A stretch of DNA of 64,000 bases. It comes from Isoetes taiwanensis (taxonomy: Eukaryota > Streptophyta > Lycopodiopsida > Isoetales > Isoetaceae). Position 1 is the stretch's first letter, and every line of letters starts with the position of its first letter. The translations under genes and the position numbers were made by a program. Under the pieces are notes generated by a model, which was not told the origin of the DNA, made no database searches, and was given only the letters and a program-made list of their open reading frames with translations. Location of the stretch: the NCBI GenBank assembly GCA_021234155.1, contig JAJEKV010000004.1, positions 4,468,109 through 4,532,108 on the forward strand, given 5' to 3'. Below are positions 1 to 12,728 of the stretch, in pieces.

Positions 1-3000
1 TCTTCCAAATTGGTGCCTTAACCAATTATGTATTTCAAAGGATCCTCCAAAATGGAGGTCAAAGTAATGCACGTCGGTCTAGATTCCAGCACATATTATT
101 TGTTGCCATTGTCGCCAAACTAGACTCCGCGGCGCATCACAACTCTAACGCTTGTGCGCGGCCAAGTCGCCTCTAAAAATTATATGCCAGATTCTCTTCC
201 AGGCGTGGATTACCTAGTGTGTGCACTGATTCCGTACAACGAATTAGGTAAGCATATTCCATTTTTTTTTTTTGTTTCATTTTTCGAACGCCATATATAT
301 CTGAAGCATTAATCATACCAAAAAAGTCCTTCAAAACAAGAGTGAATTTTATAAGCAATTATTATCAAAACCATGGTCAGAAAATGGAACTAGTAAATGA
401 GAAAATCTCTACTTATCCCATGGCCTGTTGGTCTCCATGGACGTTAAGAGATCTATTCTATTTGTAACGCAAGGGAGGTGCCAATTACAGATTCATTTTC
501 AGTGCCCAATCTTTGGATTCTGAGCAAAAATTGCATATTGTTTTGAGTCTACTTCTACCATTCCTGTAATGCACCCGAGTCTAATTAGACCCTAGTCTCC
601 ACCCCACTCTCCATCATATGTTCCTTTACAGAACAAATCTCAACCTGCAATGTATTTTAGTCCTTAAAGTACTCCCCTAAGATACTACAAATCCGTAACA
701 GCACACCATCCTTACCTCATGTCTATGGAAGATTCCAGCAGCTAGAGCAGCAGAAGACGCTGACTTTTTAAAGACCTCGGAAAAATGTTCTTTTCTTCCA
801 GCACCACTGCTAGCAATAACTGGAATGCTCACAGCCTCAGAGATTAACTTAATCAGATCTATGTCAAAACCTTGTCCCTGTCCTGCACCATAGAACAAAA
901 AAGCTCATCAATTGAGTGTAAAGCACAAGTTATTCCTCCTACATGTCATTCACGTATTTCATGGCACTGAAGTTAACCACAGATGCTTATGAACATGCCC
1001 AATGCATAGAAACTTGGCACCTCATATATGGCATGCAGGGATTGCACTCTTCTTACATTGAAATTGGGTACTGAGAGGAACAACTAGGCAGAGTCACATG
1101 TAATAGCTAAACGATCAGGCCATGTGGTGCTAAAACTTTGTTTCGATCATCCTGAGGAAGATTTTCACAAACATAAGTTCGAGATTTTAAGAGGGTCTCT
1201 ACTATGGCAGGAAGAGGACGAGAATGATGACCTCCATATGTCTCAGCGAACTCCATAACTGGGGACAAGCAATCCTGTCCCTAGAGAATAATAATCTTAC
1301 CATCACAGTCAATACAATTGAGTAGTATTTAGCCAGCACCGAAGTTCCTCCACTGCTTTTGCGAGCTCGTAAGCACCAATTGGTCTGCCCTCCCGACCAC
1401 CATTAACCTACCACACAAAGCGACAAACCTCTCATTAATGCAAATAGCAAATTCTTATATCGCAACTAGGTTTCATGTTATGAGATAGGAAATTACTGTG
1501 CACTGGTACCAAGCATACTCCTCCCCATTTGGTCCTGAAAATGGAACTGCCTTAGATGGAAGAAAATAATGTACCCATGCGCATGTACAAATGAGCATGT
1601 GCACAATGTAATTTTAACTGTACTTGCTTATATATGGGCATACCAGGAGCACTAAGTCTGATTGTTTTGAATGGAACACTAGAAGGGTCCATCACATAAA
1701 CCCTACGAGGATCTATGCTCACGACTACAGCCTGGATAAGTAGTTCACGAATATTAAATGCCGTCATTTTTACTTTATATATTGTAACATAGTAAACCTT
1801 ATCTGCTATTTATCTGCATGATGTTCCATTCTCCAGGCATCTTTACTATACCTGATTCCCATATACATATGCTATTTGCTCGAGACTGCTTGTTCCAGTT
1901 TTACCTGTCAGAATATCAGGAAATGAGCCAGTTGCCAGCTAAAATTAGATCTGCAAGATGAGTTACTCACATTTGTCTTAATATATTCTTCAGCTGCATA
2001 CACTGCATCACTTCCTATGGAAATCTTATCAGCCCCTGATCTGAAGTATTCTGCTGCAACCTCTAGGCTTGAGTAGTAGCTGTGAGAAATAGTAATCAGG
2101 TTTGCAGCTCTAGTATCCATGCAGTAGCTAACGAAGCTCTAGAATACAATTCTACAAATATTAAGAAAACCACGAACATGTGAATACTGCAGCCTTTTAC
2201 AGTCACAAAAGATAAATGCATATTTATTTGATTTTGGCACGTAATCCACAAATGCTTCCAAACCATATGATAAATAGAAAACCTAAGTAATAAATCCCGT
2301 AACTTAGACAGAGCTATAAGCTTTCTCTTCATAAAGGGAATAAAGGGACTTCATCTTTTTGGTTTTTTCTTTTTCATTTTATGCAGTATCTGCAATTGTG
2401 CCCCTAGCTGTACATGATTGGTGTATATTTGGTCTCATGGACCCAACTGGTCTCTCGTAGACATTAATATAATCTTTCTTTCTTACAGTAACTCTACTCC
2501 TATGTCTGAGGACACGAGTATCCCTATCCCTAACATATTATAAAATTATGACGGGGATCAACTTGGTCAAAATGCCAGCAAAAATCCCAGCTGGCATGAC
2601 CAAAAATCCACGTGTACTTTGAAGTTGATGTGTATTGCTTAATCTAATGTCCCCAACATTCAGTCGTGTATGCAGCGACGGATTAAGCAGTCTGGATTCA
2701 TAAATCCAGAGTTTCATAGAATCCCTCTGCTCCCCGCCAGAGAAAAATGTAGCATAAGATCCTTCCCTCTTCTCCGTTTTTTTTTTTTACTATCCACTTT
2801 CAAGCTCAGCCATGGCTGCAGACTGCCCTGAAATTAATTGCACCTGAGGTATCGCCTATCAAAGCAATGTGCTCATGAGTGGAAGATAAATGCTCAAATA
2901 TATTGTGCAGAAACAGAACAACAATTAGGATTAACCATTGCCTTCGATCACCATCACCCAAAAGGAACATTCCTAGCTTAATATCTAGGAATAGCTCCTG

Positions 3001-5430
3001 AAAAGCCATAGAATCAGGATCTTACGGTTTATGATCTTACTGTTCCTCTATGTTCCAAGCATTTGCGTTAAAATTTTGAGTTGCAGGATCGGTGTCAAAA
3101 GAGTTCTGTCTTCAAAAAGAGTCCTACCATGGGCCTGTTCAAGGACATTACCATCTTGGGCATCTCCCAAATATCCAAAGTTCGGTGTAAGATCTTTTAT
3201 TCCATGGAGTGAAAATAAAACATTCTGTTGATGGGACACAGGATGGGGAGTACTATTGTGAGTCTTTTATTCGGATATACCAACAATTGGCTAAGTCCCA
3301 AGGATTTGTCAAAAGGTAAGCATATTCGTGATAGAATAATTAAAAGTGGTCTTCTGCTGGTGCAAATGTATAGCAAGTGTGGAGCCCTACATGGAGCCCA
3401 TGCCTTATTTGATCACATGTATGAAAGGAATTGTTATATTTGGGAATACTGATGTCTGCTTACACTGCAAATGGTTGGTTAAAAGAGGCTCTTCAGTTGT
3501 TTCATGAAATGCCACAGCAGAATGTGGTTTCTTGGAATCTGATGATTATGGGATATCTTCAGCATGGGCAGCTCAAAGAGGCCCTTTAACTGTTTGAGAA
3601 AATGCCCTTGGACTGTTATGATCACAGCTTATGCTCAGCAAGAGCAACTAAAAAAAAGCACTTCAACTATTTAAACAAATGCCGCAACCTGATATTGTAC
3701 ATGCGCAGCCATGATCAAAGCATATGCCCAAGAAGGGCATTTCAATGAAACACTTCAACTCTTCCAACAAATGCCTCGTCGTTTGGATGTCTTGCGAACT
3801 TCAACCTCCTGCCAACCATCAGATATCTGGAGAGCTTAGGTGTCAAAAGGGACTCCTGGAAAAAGATTCTGATGATGTTTTCTCATACTCATATGTTGTG
3901 ACCAGAAAATTTGTTATAATGTCAATTTTCTTCTAGAATCAGGAATAATTGAATGCCCTCAAATTGTTCGATTATGGAGTAGAGTCTAAACTGAAGAAAT
4001 TGGTTGCTTAAGGGATTAAATGTTGATGGGAACATAAGAAGAAAATGGATGTTTTTTGTCGGGACAAATAGGTCAAGGATGAGCTAAAGTACTTCCCACA
4101 GTATTTTGGTTATAGTTTAGAGAATAGGATAAAAATCCAGATATGACGACGTTAGACAACATGGGTTCCATTGGTGGATCTGAATCAGATGTTTAGCATT
4201 CATGTCAACATGGTATAGGTCTTATCAACATCCTCATGTGACCCAGCCCTAAGGAGCTCAGAGAAAGTCTCCCAAAAGAAGCGGGGAAAAGACATAAAGA
4301 AGCCAAGAAAGCCACAATCACCTTCATGTTTAATATTGGCATCTGCTTATAAGGGCAAACACTTGTGCAGTATATGGTAATAGTTTGCCGCTGTGCAGAT
4401 ATGTAGAAAATTACAATAGTTAAACATCTTATTCCTTTGTCCTGGCAAGAGCTGGTTTTGATTGGAACATCATTTACGTGATAATTGTTTGCAACAAAAT
4501 GTACAGGAATTCTTTAAAATGGGACAGATTACATTTTGAGCACAATAGAACGTTTCAGTTCAGAGAATACATCAGTTGTTTTGTGTGCAATAGTATCTAT
4601 CAGAAGACATTTTGACACTCTCATTTGGATGGGTTTCTTAGTTTCTACCAGCAACAAGATTAAGTAAAACAATTATGATATAGAAGAGTTCATTATCATA
4701 ATGGGCAGGAAGCTCCAGCAATGTAAAGGCTAAAAAATCGATGGGAGTTTGACCTAGGCGGGGAACCGCATATTCAAAATGGGGGCTATGCTGGAGGTGC
4801 GCTGATGCCATAATCTTTAGATAGTCATGCCGCTTGCATTGCAGCAGGTTGGTGTAGGAAATTTGGTCCAATTCTAATGCCAGTAGGCCTCTTATGCAAG
4901 AGCAATGTATGGCGGAGAGGCTTCCTTTGCCTGTGACATGCACTACCGTCTAGTAACCCATCAGATGCTTGACAAGTATTGCATCATATGATTGCCACAT
5001 GGTTACTTGGCAATGAGGTAATTCCGTTACTGTTCGTACATATACCAACATAGGGTGTGCCAAACAAATGCTAGATATGTAGGTAATCAAGGATATTTAC
5101 CGCCCATCTTTATCTCTAAAATCACGAATTCCACCACCAACAGTAAGAGGCACAAAGACATTCTCAGATGTATGACGAAGCACCTGTGCAAATGGAAGTG
5201 GGACAGGATAAGCTCTACTACCATCTCGTGGTAATAGCAAGAGGCATAAAGTGCCATCCAAGCCTCAATCACTAACCTCCAGCATAGGCACATCACGTAG
5301 TGGAAAATCCCGGAATCCGGTGATGTTAAGGAATGTCACCTGCATTTAGTCTAGCATCAAATATCTTTTGCCCAAAACATGGAAATGCAAATATTAAAGA
5401 ACTTACTTCATCAGCTCCATCTGCATAATA
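1..5430. repeat. Segmental duplication, copy A (HISN4 exons 10-19 plus PPR remnant)
   Basis: Window bases 1 to about 5430 recur at 18536-24205 with an offset of 18528 to 18535, introns included. Most stretches are identical over hundreds of bases, with scattered single-base indels. Copy A is joined to the 5' exons of the gene. Its left limit is unknown because the window starts inside it. The high identity of introns and of the PPR pseudogene argues for a recent genomic duplication rather than retroposition. Confidence 0.95.
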
Positions 5431-8400
5431 CTGCCTAGCAAGCTGAACTGGCTTTCCCAAATTCCGAACCTACATAAAGTAATACTTTCAGCATCTTTTA
5501 GCCTGCCAAGCTCTAGCATACTGATATTTGGACATTGCTATTGCTTGAGCAACCCTTATTAAGTTCAATGAAATGCACTCTCGCGTCCCACAGTCCAATT
5601 TACTTCCTGAGACTTAGGAAGCCACTCTACCTCATTGCTTTTGTTCTGGTCTCTAACATCATACTGGTCTCCTTTAGTTACCACAAGGTCTCCAGCATCA
5701 TTTGTACGAACATCAAGACATGCAATAACCTGTAAGTCTCAGGTTAGGATTCATTTGCTTCAATATTCGGAAAAATGACATGGTATGCACCATCCAGTTT
5801 TTGTAAAAAGATTCAACTCATGTTTGTGACATTCTACAATCAGGCAAAGCTCAATACTAAAGTTACTCCCAATGCTAAAAAACAGCTAGACCTTAAAGAC
5901 GCATTAAATAAACTTATCTATGAAGAGATGCAAATAAACCATACAAAGTATTCTGTAGCACTTAAACCAGTGCATATCAGCCTTTTTAATTTCTTTGCTA
6001 GTGAGAATACCCGTTTTGCTAAAGATGAAGCTGACTTGCTGAGACTTTTGTTTGCCAATGCCGAAAGCTCCTGTACAAGCCCAGAAACTTTTAAATTATT
6101 CTCTATACTGGGACAAGAAAAAGGGACATATACCTCTGCTTCCTTTGAGCGGCCACCATCCAGAAATCGGCGCATAATGTCAAGTCCAATAACTGCAAGA
6201 GTTATTCCATTAGAAATTTAACCAAGGATTAAAAGGTTAAAGGGTAATATATGAACATACATTTAGATTTCAACTAACCTCCGCTCTTTTCTGGATGGAA
6301 CTGTGTGGCATAGACATTTCCCTTACTTATGGCAGCAATGAAGTCTCCCCCATACATACATGTAGCAAGGATCCAATCCTTGTTGTCGTTGGACTAAAAA
6401 CATAGGGAAAGGAAGAAGATTTCATTAACATGTGCAGGAAACTGCCCACAAGACCAATAAATACAAACGTGACCCATGAATAGCTAGGGTGAGAAATAAG
6501 CAACCGAGATCGCGAGAGCTAAAATCAAGATACGAACTCAAATGGGATACAGAGTAAAATAATACAGATTCTTTAGAATTGAGAGCAAAATATGAGGTAA
6601 TATATTATCTTCCTTGATGAAGAACTGCTTATGATTCTGTTGCATTGTCCATTTTACTCTTTTCGTGGTCCTAAAGAAAATGCCTATAAAGTGATGTTGC
6701 TTTTTGGTAAGGCGGTCAGTTTCCTAGGTTCATGCCCCTGCTTAAAATGCCATGCTGTTGCTTGAGCAGAACCTTCGTAGATTTGGTCAGCCATCAAGTT
6801 CCACATGTTTCTGGTCTGGCTCCTAAGGGATGTGACCCCAAGAGAGAAATTCATATCTCACAAGACACGGAACACGTGGAAACCAAGTGCTTTCAAATTC
6901 AACTTCGACAACATGCTAATCTTTGTTAATGAGCAGCTTCAGGTCTAGCTGCTTGGCATATGTTAATTGCAATGTGATGCAGGAAATGGTTCATGATGAG
7001 AGAAGACTCTACTGTCCCATAGCAGATCATACTTTGCGTGATAAATGCATATCTAAATATCACATATTTATGATATGCATGATATGAATGCACAAAGTAC
7101 ATATGATGTCCTTTCACGCTCTCTAACAGGTAAGCAACCTTATCAAAGCATTCCAGCCTATTTCATATTTCACAATGCTGAACGTGTGGAAACAAGGTGT
7201 GGAGATTCAACTTCAACCAAATGCATTTTTTTAGGTCTACTGCTCAGCCTATGTTGATTCGAATGTGATGAGAAGAGGCTCTTAACAGTCCCATAGCAAA
7301 TCACACTTTATGTGATAAAGCATATGTAAATATCACCTATTTCTGATAAAATTTTCATATCCAAACATAAGTAAATGCATTTACCGGGATTGCACGGTAT
7401 GAATGCACAAAGTATACATGATGCCCCTTCACACTCTCTAACAGATGAGCATCCTTAGCCAGCTTCAAAGCATTCCAGCCTATGTGTGGTACTTTGAGCC
7501 CATTGGAAGGGTCAAATCGCTCAACACCGCCTGGTATTATTCCAAGGCCATCCACTGCAATAGTAGCCCCAAATATACTATTGTTACTTTGAGCAAAAAG
7601 AGATGAAGGTTGCAATGAATGTCATGTCAATATTTATAGCTTTTTGAACAAAAGATACACTTCGCAATTTTTTTCCAATTTTAGGAAAAATGCTTGATGG
7701 AAATTTGGAACTTAAGAATAACTTTTGTTGTGGCAAATATATCTTTTATTCGAAAGGGATCATGTTTAGTTGCTCCCTCACAATACGCTAGCCGTGACCA
7801 TGAAAGTGGGAAACATCAAGGTTGGAAAGGAAACAGATAATGACCTGGACCACTTTCTTCGCCATAATCAAATAGAAGTTGTAGACCCAGGCATATACCA
7901 AGAAAGGGTCGATCTTCTTTAATGTAATCACGTAAAGGGTCTAGAAGCCTGCAACAAATAGAACTGGTTTTAGATGTAGGAGCTCAAAGAAATGCTAGGT
8001 GAGAAATAGGACACATACAAATGCAGATGGTGGTTTCTGTAGAAGTGTTTTAATAAGTTGGATGAAAATGTTAGAATACAGACCTTCTGCTTTGAAGGGC
8101 ATGTACTGCAGATGCAAATGAACCTACCCCCGGAAAAATCAGACGTTTTGCACTCTGTATATCTTCAGGGCTAGAAACCTGCAATCCCCACAGCATTATG
8201 TAATCTAGCTTTATTATCCAGCTTAATGAGCCTGCAAATAAAGGAAAACTTACATCTTTGATTCTAAAGCCCAGAAGATGGATGGCATTTCGAACACTGC
8301 GCACGTTACCAGCCCCATAGTCCAACAATGTCACTTCTAACCTTCCATAATTTCAAATGGCATTAATCGTTACTGAGATACCTAGATGCTGATGTATTAA

Positions 8401-8506
8401 AATACTCACCTGCATCATCTGAGGTATGAGCTCGAACTGTTATGTCACGATGACTAGCGTGGAGACGGATTATTGAAGGAGAAGGAGGAATCAAAGTGGC
8501 GGCCAT
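585..8506 (-). CDS. HISN4: Imidazole glycerol phosphate synthase hisHF (HISN4), 19 exons, apparently disrupted in exons 14 and 17
   Basis: A bifunctional plastid enzyme of histidine synthesis: glutamine amidotransferase plus cyclase, making imidazole glycerol phosphate and AICAR from PRFAR. I joined the exons by GT-AG sites and frame: 8506-8410, 8333-8254, 8178-8084, 7948-7845, 7554-7385, 6393-6279, 6192-6134, 6070-6011, 5729-5631, 5469-5407, 5339-5277, 5183-5101, 2079-1971, 1904-1852, 1731-1644, 1534-1497, 1407-1301, 882-716, 644-585. Exon 1 encodes a short Ser/His/Arg-rich leader, probably a transit peptide. The HisH nucleophile is in GICLGLQ (exon 4) and its His/Glu pair in QFHPEKSG (exon 6). 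The HisF aspartates are in ACLDVR (exon 9) and SIDPRR (exon 15). The end reads [15 protein letters not shown]-stop. With undamaged exons the product would be about 569 residues, close to other plant HISN4 proteins. Exon 14 lacks one T, and exon 17 has one extra base plus a GAA-to-TAA change. This is either a recent pseudogene or consensus error. Confidence 0.9.
3228..3960 (+). pseudogene. PPR (pentatricopeptide repeat) pseudogene, antisense in HISN4 intron 12
   Basis: Reading across frames gives consecutive plant PPR-like motifs. They are a [13 protein letters not shown] lead-in, [18 protein letters not shown], then [18 protein letters not shown], then MITAYAQ, then [23 protein letters not shown]-class PPR proteins bind organelle RNA for editing or processing. 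Here stops and frameshifts interrupt the motifs every 25 to 60 residues, no long ORF remains, and no E or DYW tail is visible. The copy is intronless and runs opposite to its HISN4 host intron, so it probably arrived as a fragment or retrocopy. The same remnant occurs at 21757-22490 with very few differences. Confidence 0.8.
6868..7490 (-). repeat. Tandem duplication covering HISN4 exon 5 and its flanking intron; one copy is a decayed pseudo-exon
   Basis: The stretch 7180-7490, which includes the 3' part of true exon 5 (7554-7385), has a diverged neighbour at about 6868-7165, roughly 312 bases away. Shared landmarks are 'tcccatagcagatcatactt' against 'tcccatagcaaatcacactt', and 'gcacaaagta' with its flanks. 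Read on the minus strand, 7165-7089 encodes a damaged version of the [14 protein letters not shown] end of exon 5. It has lost the donor context and carries substitutions such as HSYHAY. It lies inside intron 5 and is best read as a dead duplicated exon. Confidence 0.75.
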
Positions 8507-9004
8507 GCTTGGGTTTTGCTTCTCTTAAACCCAAGCAAGGGTTAAATTTGCATGGGAGCCCTTCTGTTCTTTTGAAGGGCACTTCCAAAACTTGCCATTC
8601 AATACAATAAATTATCAAATTAATCGGATAACTCAATGACCAAACCATGAATTTGCCTTATCAAATACAAGAAATTTATCGCGGCGGGCCAGTTGTTAGA
8701 AGGGGAATACGGGTAGAGTTATTGGTTTTGTGCCAGTTGAGAGAACATACGTAGACATTTATTTTAATGGTATGACCAATAGATGTCCTCAAACTGTGTG
8801 TTGATTAACATGATGATGACAATGCCATTGGTTTGATGGGGTAAGCACTTGGAACATTATATAATAGTCAAAATATGTTTTCCTTGTGTGCCCAGTTGAA
8901 TAATGTGCGCTTATATCAAGCCAAAATGGCATGAGTTTTGAACGAACCAAATTGTAGTGCTGAATGTCTAAGTTTGAAAGATTTGAATCACAAAATGAAT
9001 GCAT
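8507..9004. other. Upstream flank of HISN4; no feature recognised
   Basis: This contains the presumed promoter and 5' leader of HISN4. It is AT-rich with no convincing coding sequence. The only long frame (8789-9004, minus) looks like chance continuation of the possible copia remnant beside it. I see no clear TATA box that I would defend. Confidence 0.4.
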
Positions 9005-9125
9005 TATGAACCATTAAGTTGAGAAACTTTACCAATGGTTTCGTGAAAACGTCATCAGGCTGCATAACAGACAGCTTTGCATCCATTTTTTTGCACAAGG
9101 AAATAGTAGCTTTGAAAACTGGCTA
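9005..9125 (-). pseudogene. Possible Ty1/copia RNase H tail remnant
   Basis: On the minus strand the sequence reads QPDDVFTKPLVKFLNLMV. This resembles the end of copia polyproteins, where an acidic residue, I or V, and FTKPL are typical. The match is short, with nothing convincing on either side, so chance similarity remains possible. Confidence 0.3.
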
Positions 9126-12100
9126 TGGCAGAAGGATGTCGGAATAGTCATTCTGGCGAGATGGCGATGGCTTCACGCTAGAATAGAGCAAGAGCTCCCC
9201 TGCTCTGAGGCAACTCTTCCAAGGGTTAATTCAGCAATCAATACCGGCTAACACAGATATTTATCAGGTAAATTAGATATCAGATAAATCAGTGTATTCT
9301 GGTTCTTCACTCCAAAACACACCTCTGTCTCTCGACTCCCAAAACCATTGTGTGCAAAAGTTGCCACAAAATTTCCCTATCGAAAGTTGCCTTTGCTCGG
9401 ATCTTTCTAATATGGTGGTGCTCGGGGGAGTGGCTATAGAGCATGAGAAGAGAAAGACTAAAAGAATTACCCAATAGTCATTAAAGTTAGATAAAAGGCT
9501 AGATAAAAGGCTAAGGGTGACTTTTTTTAATACCATTGGGAAAGTTTAAAAGGGGCAAGGGCATTTATTTTTTAAGCAACGTGGACCTTAAGGAAATAAA
9601 GGGCATTTTATTTAAATAGGGCTAAAGGGTACGTTATTAAAATAGGAAACTTATCTTCGGTTAAAAGGCATCGAAACTATAAATAAAGGTGAACTATTTC
9701 CTTATGCCAATGAACCTTTATACCTTTTGCAATACCTTATATAAGAGTACCAGCGGCAACGTGAAAGGGGTTGAGCACCTGGACGGCAGCATATAGAGAC
9801 AAACGCGACAGCAATTCTCTGATACAGTAATCTTTGGACGCGCTACAGTAACTCCAAAACCAACTCCGACATCATTAGACTAATTCCGGCCTCAGCTAAT
9901 TCTTTTTGCAGGGGAATCCAAGCCCGTTACTATGAAATTCTTGGCAGGTGATCTGGGAAAACCCAAATTCATACCCTTTCCACTAATTTGAACAGGGAAT
10001 CAGGTAGTCTTTTTAACTAAGAATAGATCTAAGAATAGAAAGCAATAGTGTGCCTTCAACCTAAAAAACAGAATCGAAATCATTTTTGAAAAGCTTGCAT
10101 CGAAAACTACGGAATCGAAATAATTTCTGAGAAGTCTTCTGTATGGATAACTTAGCAGAAAGAGAAACCACAATAGACATACCTTCTTCGCCCTTGAATC
10201 CAACCCGGTAGTTAAAGAAAGCTATTTATGCATGTCACAACCCATTCCGAAGCTGCCAATTATTGCACAGATGTCTCCGTAGCAGACCAAGAAACGTGTC
10301 GGTCTTTGGATTCAACCTTATCCGTTATCTGGTTTACCTGATTGACTTGTCGATTATTCTGTGGTCGTGACGAAGAAGCAGGCCCCTAGCTTTTGCGCGA
10401 CCAAAGATTCCTCCCGCCAATAATTACATATGTTAGATAATACTCAATGACTCTATGTATTCATATTAAAAAATTACAATGGCAAAGCACGATGTTGCTT
10501 TTGGTCTATCCAATCATAAAAAATCAATTCATAATCAGCATCTACATAACTAGGTGCTGGTAATGACAAAAACATAAGGCCTTAAGTGTAGTCAGCAATA
10601 GACGTTCCCTGTCTTCATCTTCTATCAAAAATTTATTTAATACATAGTTCGTTAGATAATAGTTTGTACAAACACACATTATACATACACGATATGACAT
10701 ATGATATTTGCATGGAAAAATACTTGAGATATAAATAATTAGAATAATATATTATATATACATTATTTTTTGCATTTCGGTTTGAATGGCACTTTTTTAT
10801 GTTGCCGTTCTTTTACATGGCTATAAAATGAAATAAAAGGAAGTGTCGTTCTCTGCATGGCTAAAGGGCTCTAGAATGGTATTGCAACGTTCAAATTTAA
10901 CCCTTGCAAGCAGAACCCACATTTATATATGTTATACCTTACAAATGCAATATCCTTCATATTATCCTTCCCATAATATATCCTATATATATGATTATTG
11001 GCTGCCTTTTTTGAATTAAGGATACGTGAAATTAAAGTGAAAGTCGAATTTTATGTGTCTTTTGCGTTTTCCCGGCGGTCCTTTCCCGGCTCAAAGCACG
11101 CAGAGGGCTATGGCGCCCATTTTATTTGGGGAAGCCGGGCGTGATGAAGTTGTGGTGATGTAGAAGCTGGTTTAGCAATGGCGGGGATTTTAACTAATCC
11201 CCCTCATGTCCTTAGCTATTTAGCTATGGAGTCCGAGGTGCCCACTCAACAATTTCCTTTCCATCTATCTGTATATTGCCCACCCCTCTGTCTTTGAAAC
11301 GCCTTTGGTTGCTAATTAATCTGGCAATCGGGCCCAAATAAAAAATATGAACGAAGTTTCCTAGGTATTTTCCACTTTCTAGCATCTATCACATCATCTG
11401 TTCAAGTTCTTCAATCTCTGTGACACCCAAATCCTTGCCCCTCGCCTTCAAATTGCAGGATTGAGGCAGTAAGCACAAATGGGTCTTGAGATGTGAAGCG
11501 CCCAACTGGGTCAAAGTAAAAAACAGAGCATACATATATGCAGGGAAATTACCTAGGCTTAAAAATCGATGAGTTCAAGCCCTTTAGACTAGAAATTTGA
11601 GGATGGAGGTCTGTTCTGATGCGGCAACTCTATTTTCCAAGAGCTACGCTAAAGCGTTGGCTTAGCTATTACGAAATTTCAGGCTTAGAGCATCCGGCGG
11701 CCTTCTCTTCAATTCTCTCGGAAATAATGGAGTAGGGAAGGGATAAACCAGAGGATTGGGCAGCGGATTTAGTTCAGAATATGGGAAAAAATATACAGAG
11801 GAAAACAAAGGAATGCTGGTGCAAACGTAAGGAATTAATAGAAAGGGAGGAGCAGAAATTGCGAGCTACAGGGGCCTTTGCTGGAGCTGGGGCATCGTCC
11901 TGCAGAGAATGTGGAAATCAAGCAAAGAATGATTGGATGCCATGTCAAAAGCAGCTGGGTTCCGACAGCCAAGCAAAGAGAGGGTCATTTTGTAGTTCAG
12001 GCACTTGATCTCGTTCAGCTTTTGCAGCAGCTAAGCCCATTTCCTTCTCCGACTGCCCATTACTTTGGGTTCCCTAAAATTGGAGGCAAGTCTTACAGAC

Positions 12101-12728
12101 AAAAACGCCTCAAAAATCGGTCGAATTTCTGCGTTTTGGCCATTGGAATCTAAAAGGGGATGCATCCATTTGTCCTGATGTGCAGAGAAGGAAAAAGAAT
12201 GGTTGTTTTGGCCATTTTGATGCAGAAAGCTCAGCAAGAAGGGGTTTTTATTTGCGGAGTCCAGCTAGGAGAACAAAAAAGAAAGAACGTTGTTTCAAAA
12301 CATTTAGGCAGAGAGAAAGAGAGAAAGATGGATGGCACCATCGCCAGACTGCGTGTAACATGCAACGAGCTTATCTGTCAATTTTTGGATATCAGCAGCA
12401 GAGGTATGCACAGAATCTTCTTCAATTAATGCTTAGTGATGTCTTTAAAGTCATATGCTTTATATAAGTTGTCGCAGATTGAAGATTGTGCTGCTTAACC
12501 TTCTCCATAAGCCAAGTATTTCCTTGAACTAAGGCTTGATTATGGAGAGATGAAAATACTTCTTCACAAGTTGTGCCAAAATCTCCTTGATTCAATTCAA
12601 TTGGAGTTTTAGGTGAGCATCTAGTCATATTGTTTGCCAATCATTCAAGCTTGCATGCAGCAAACCAGGCATATAAGAAAATTGCAAAATCTACAGTATA
12701 TACATGCGCTGTCATCATTCTGGCAAAT
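9126..12728. other. AT-rich spacer; no gene or element recognised
   Basis: Both strands hold only short, unrelated open frames. A small plus-strand frame at 12330-12406 starts with ATG and is followed by a GT donor-like site before the repeat arrays, so an unknown spliced transcript is conceivable. I found no domain or motif to support it. Confidence 0.4.

Noticed and set aside
4638-4943. 101-residue minus-strand frame inside HISN4 intron 12
   Set aside because: No family resemblance; it lies in an intron and is repeated only because of the segmental duplication.
5775-6221. 148-residue plus-strand frame
   Set aside because: It lies opposite HISN4 exons 7 and 8 and is their antisense shadow.
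10500-10600. Possible copia RNase H frame on the minus strand
   Set aside because: A short VDADYEL-like string only; no neighbouring blocks support it.
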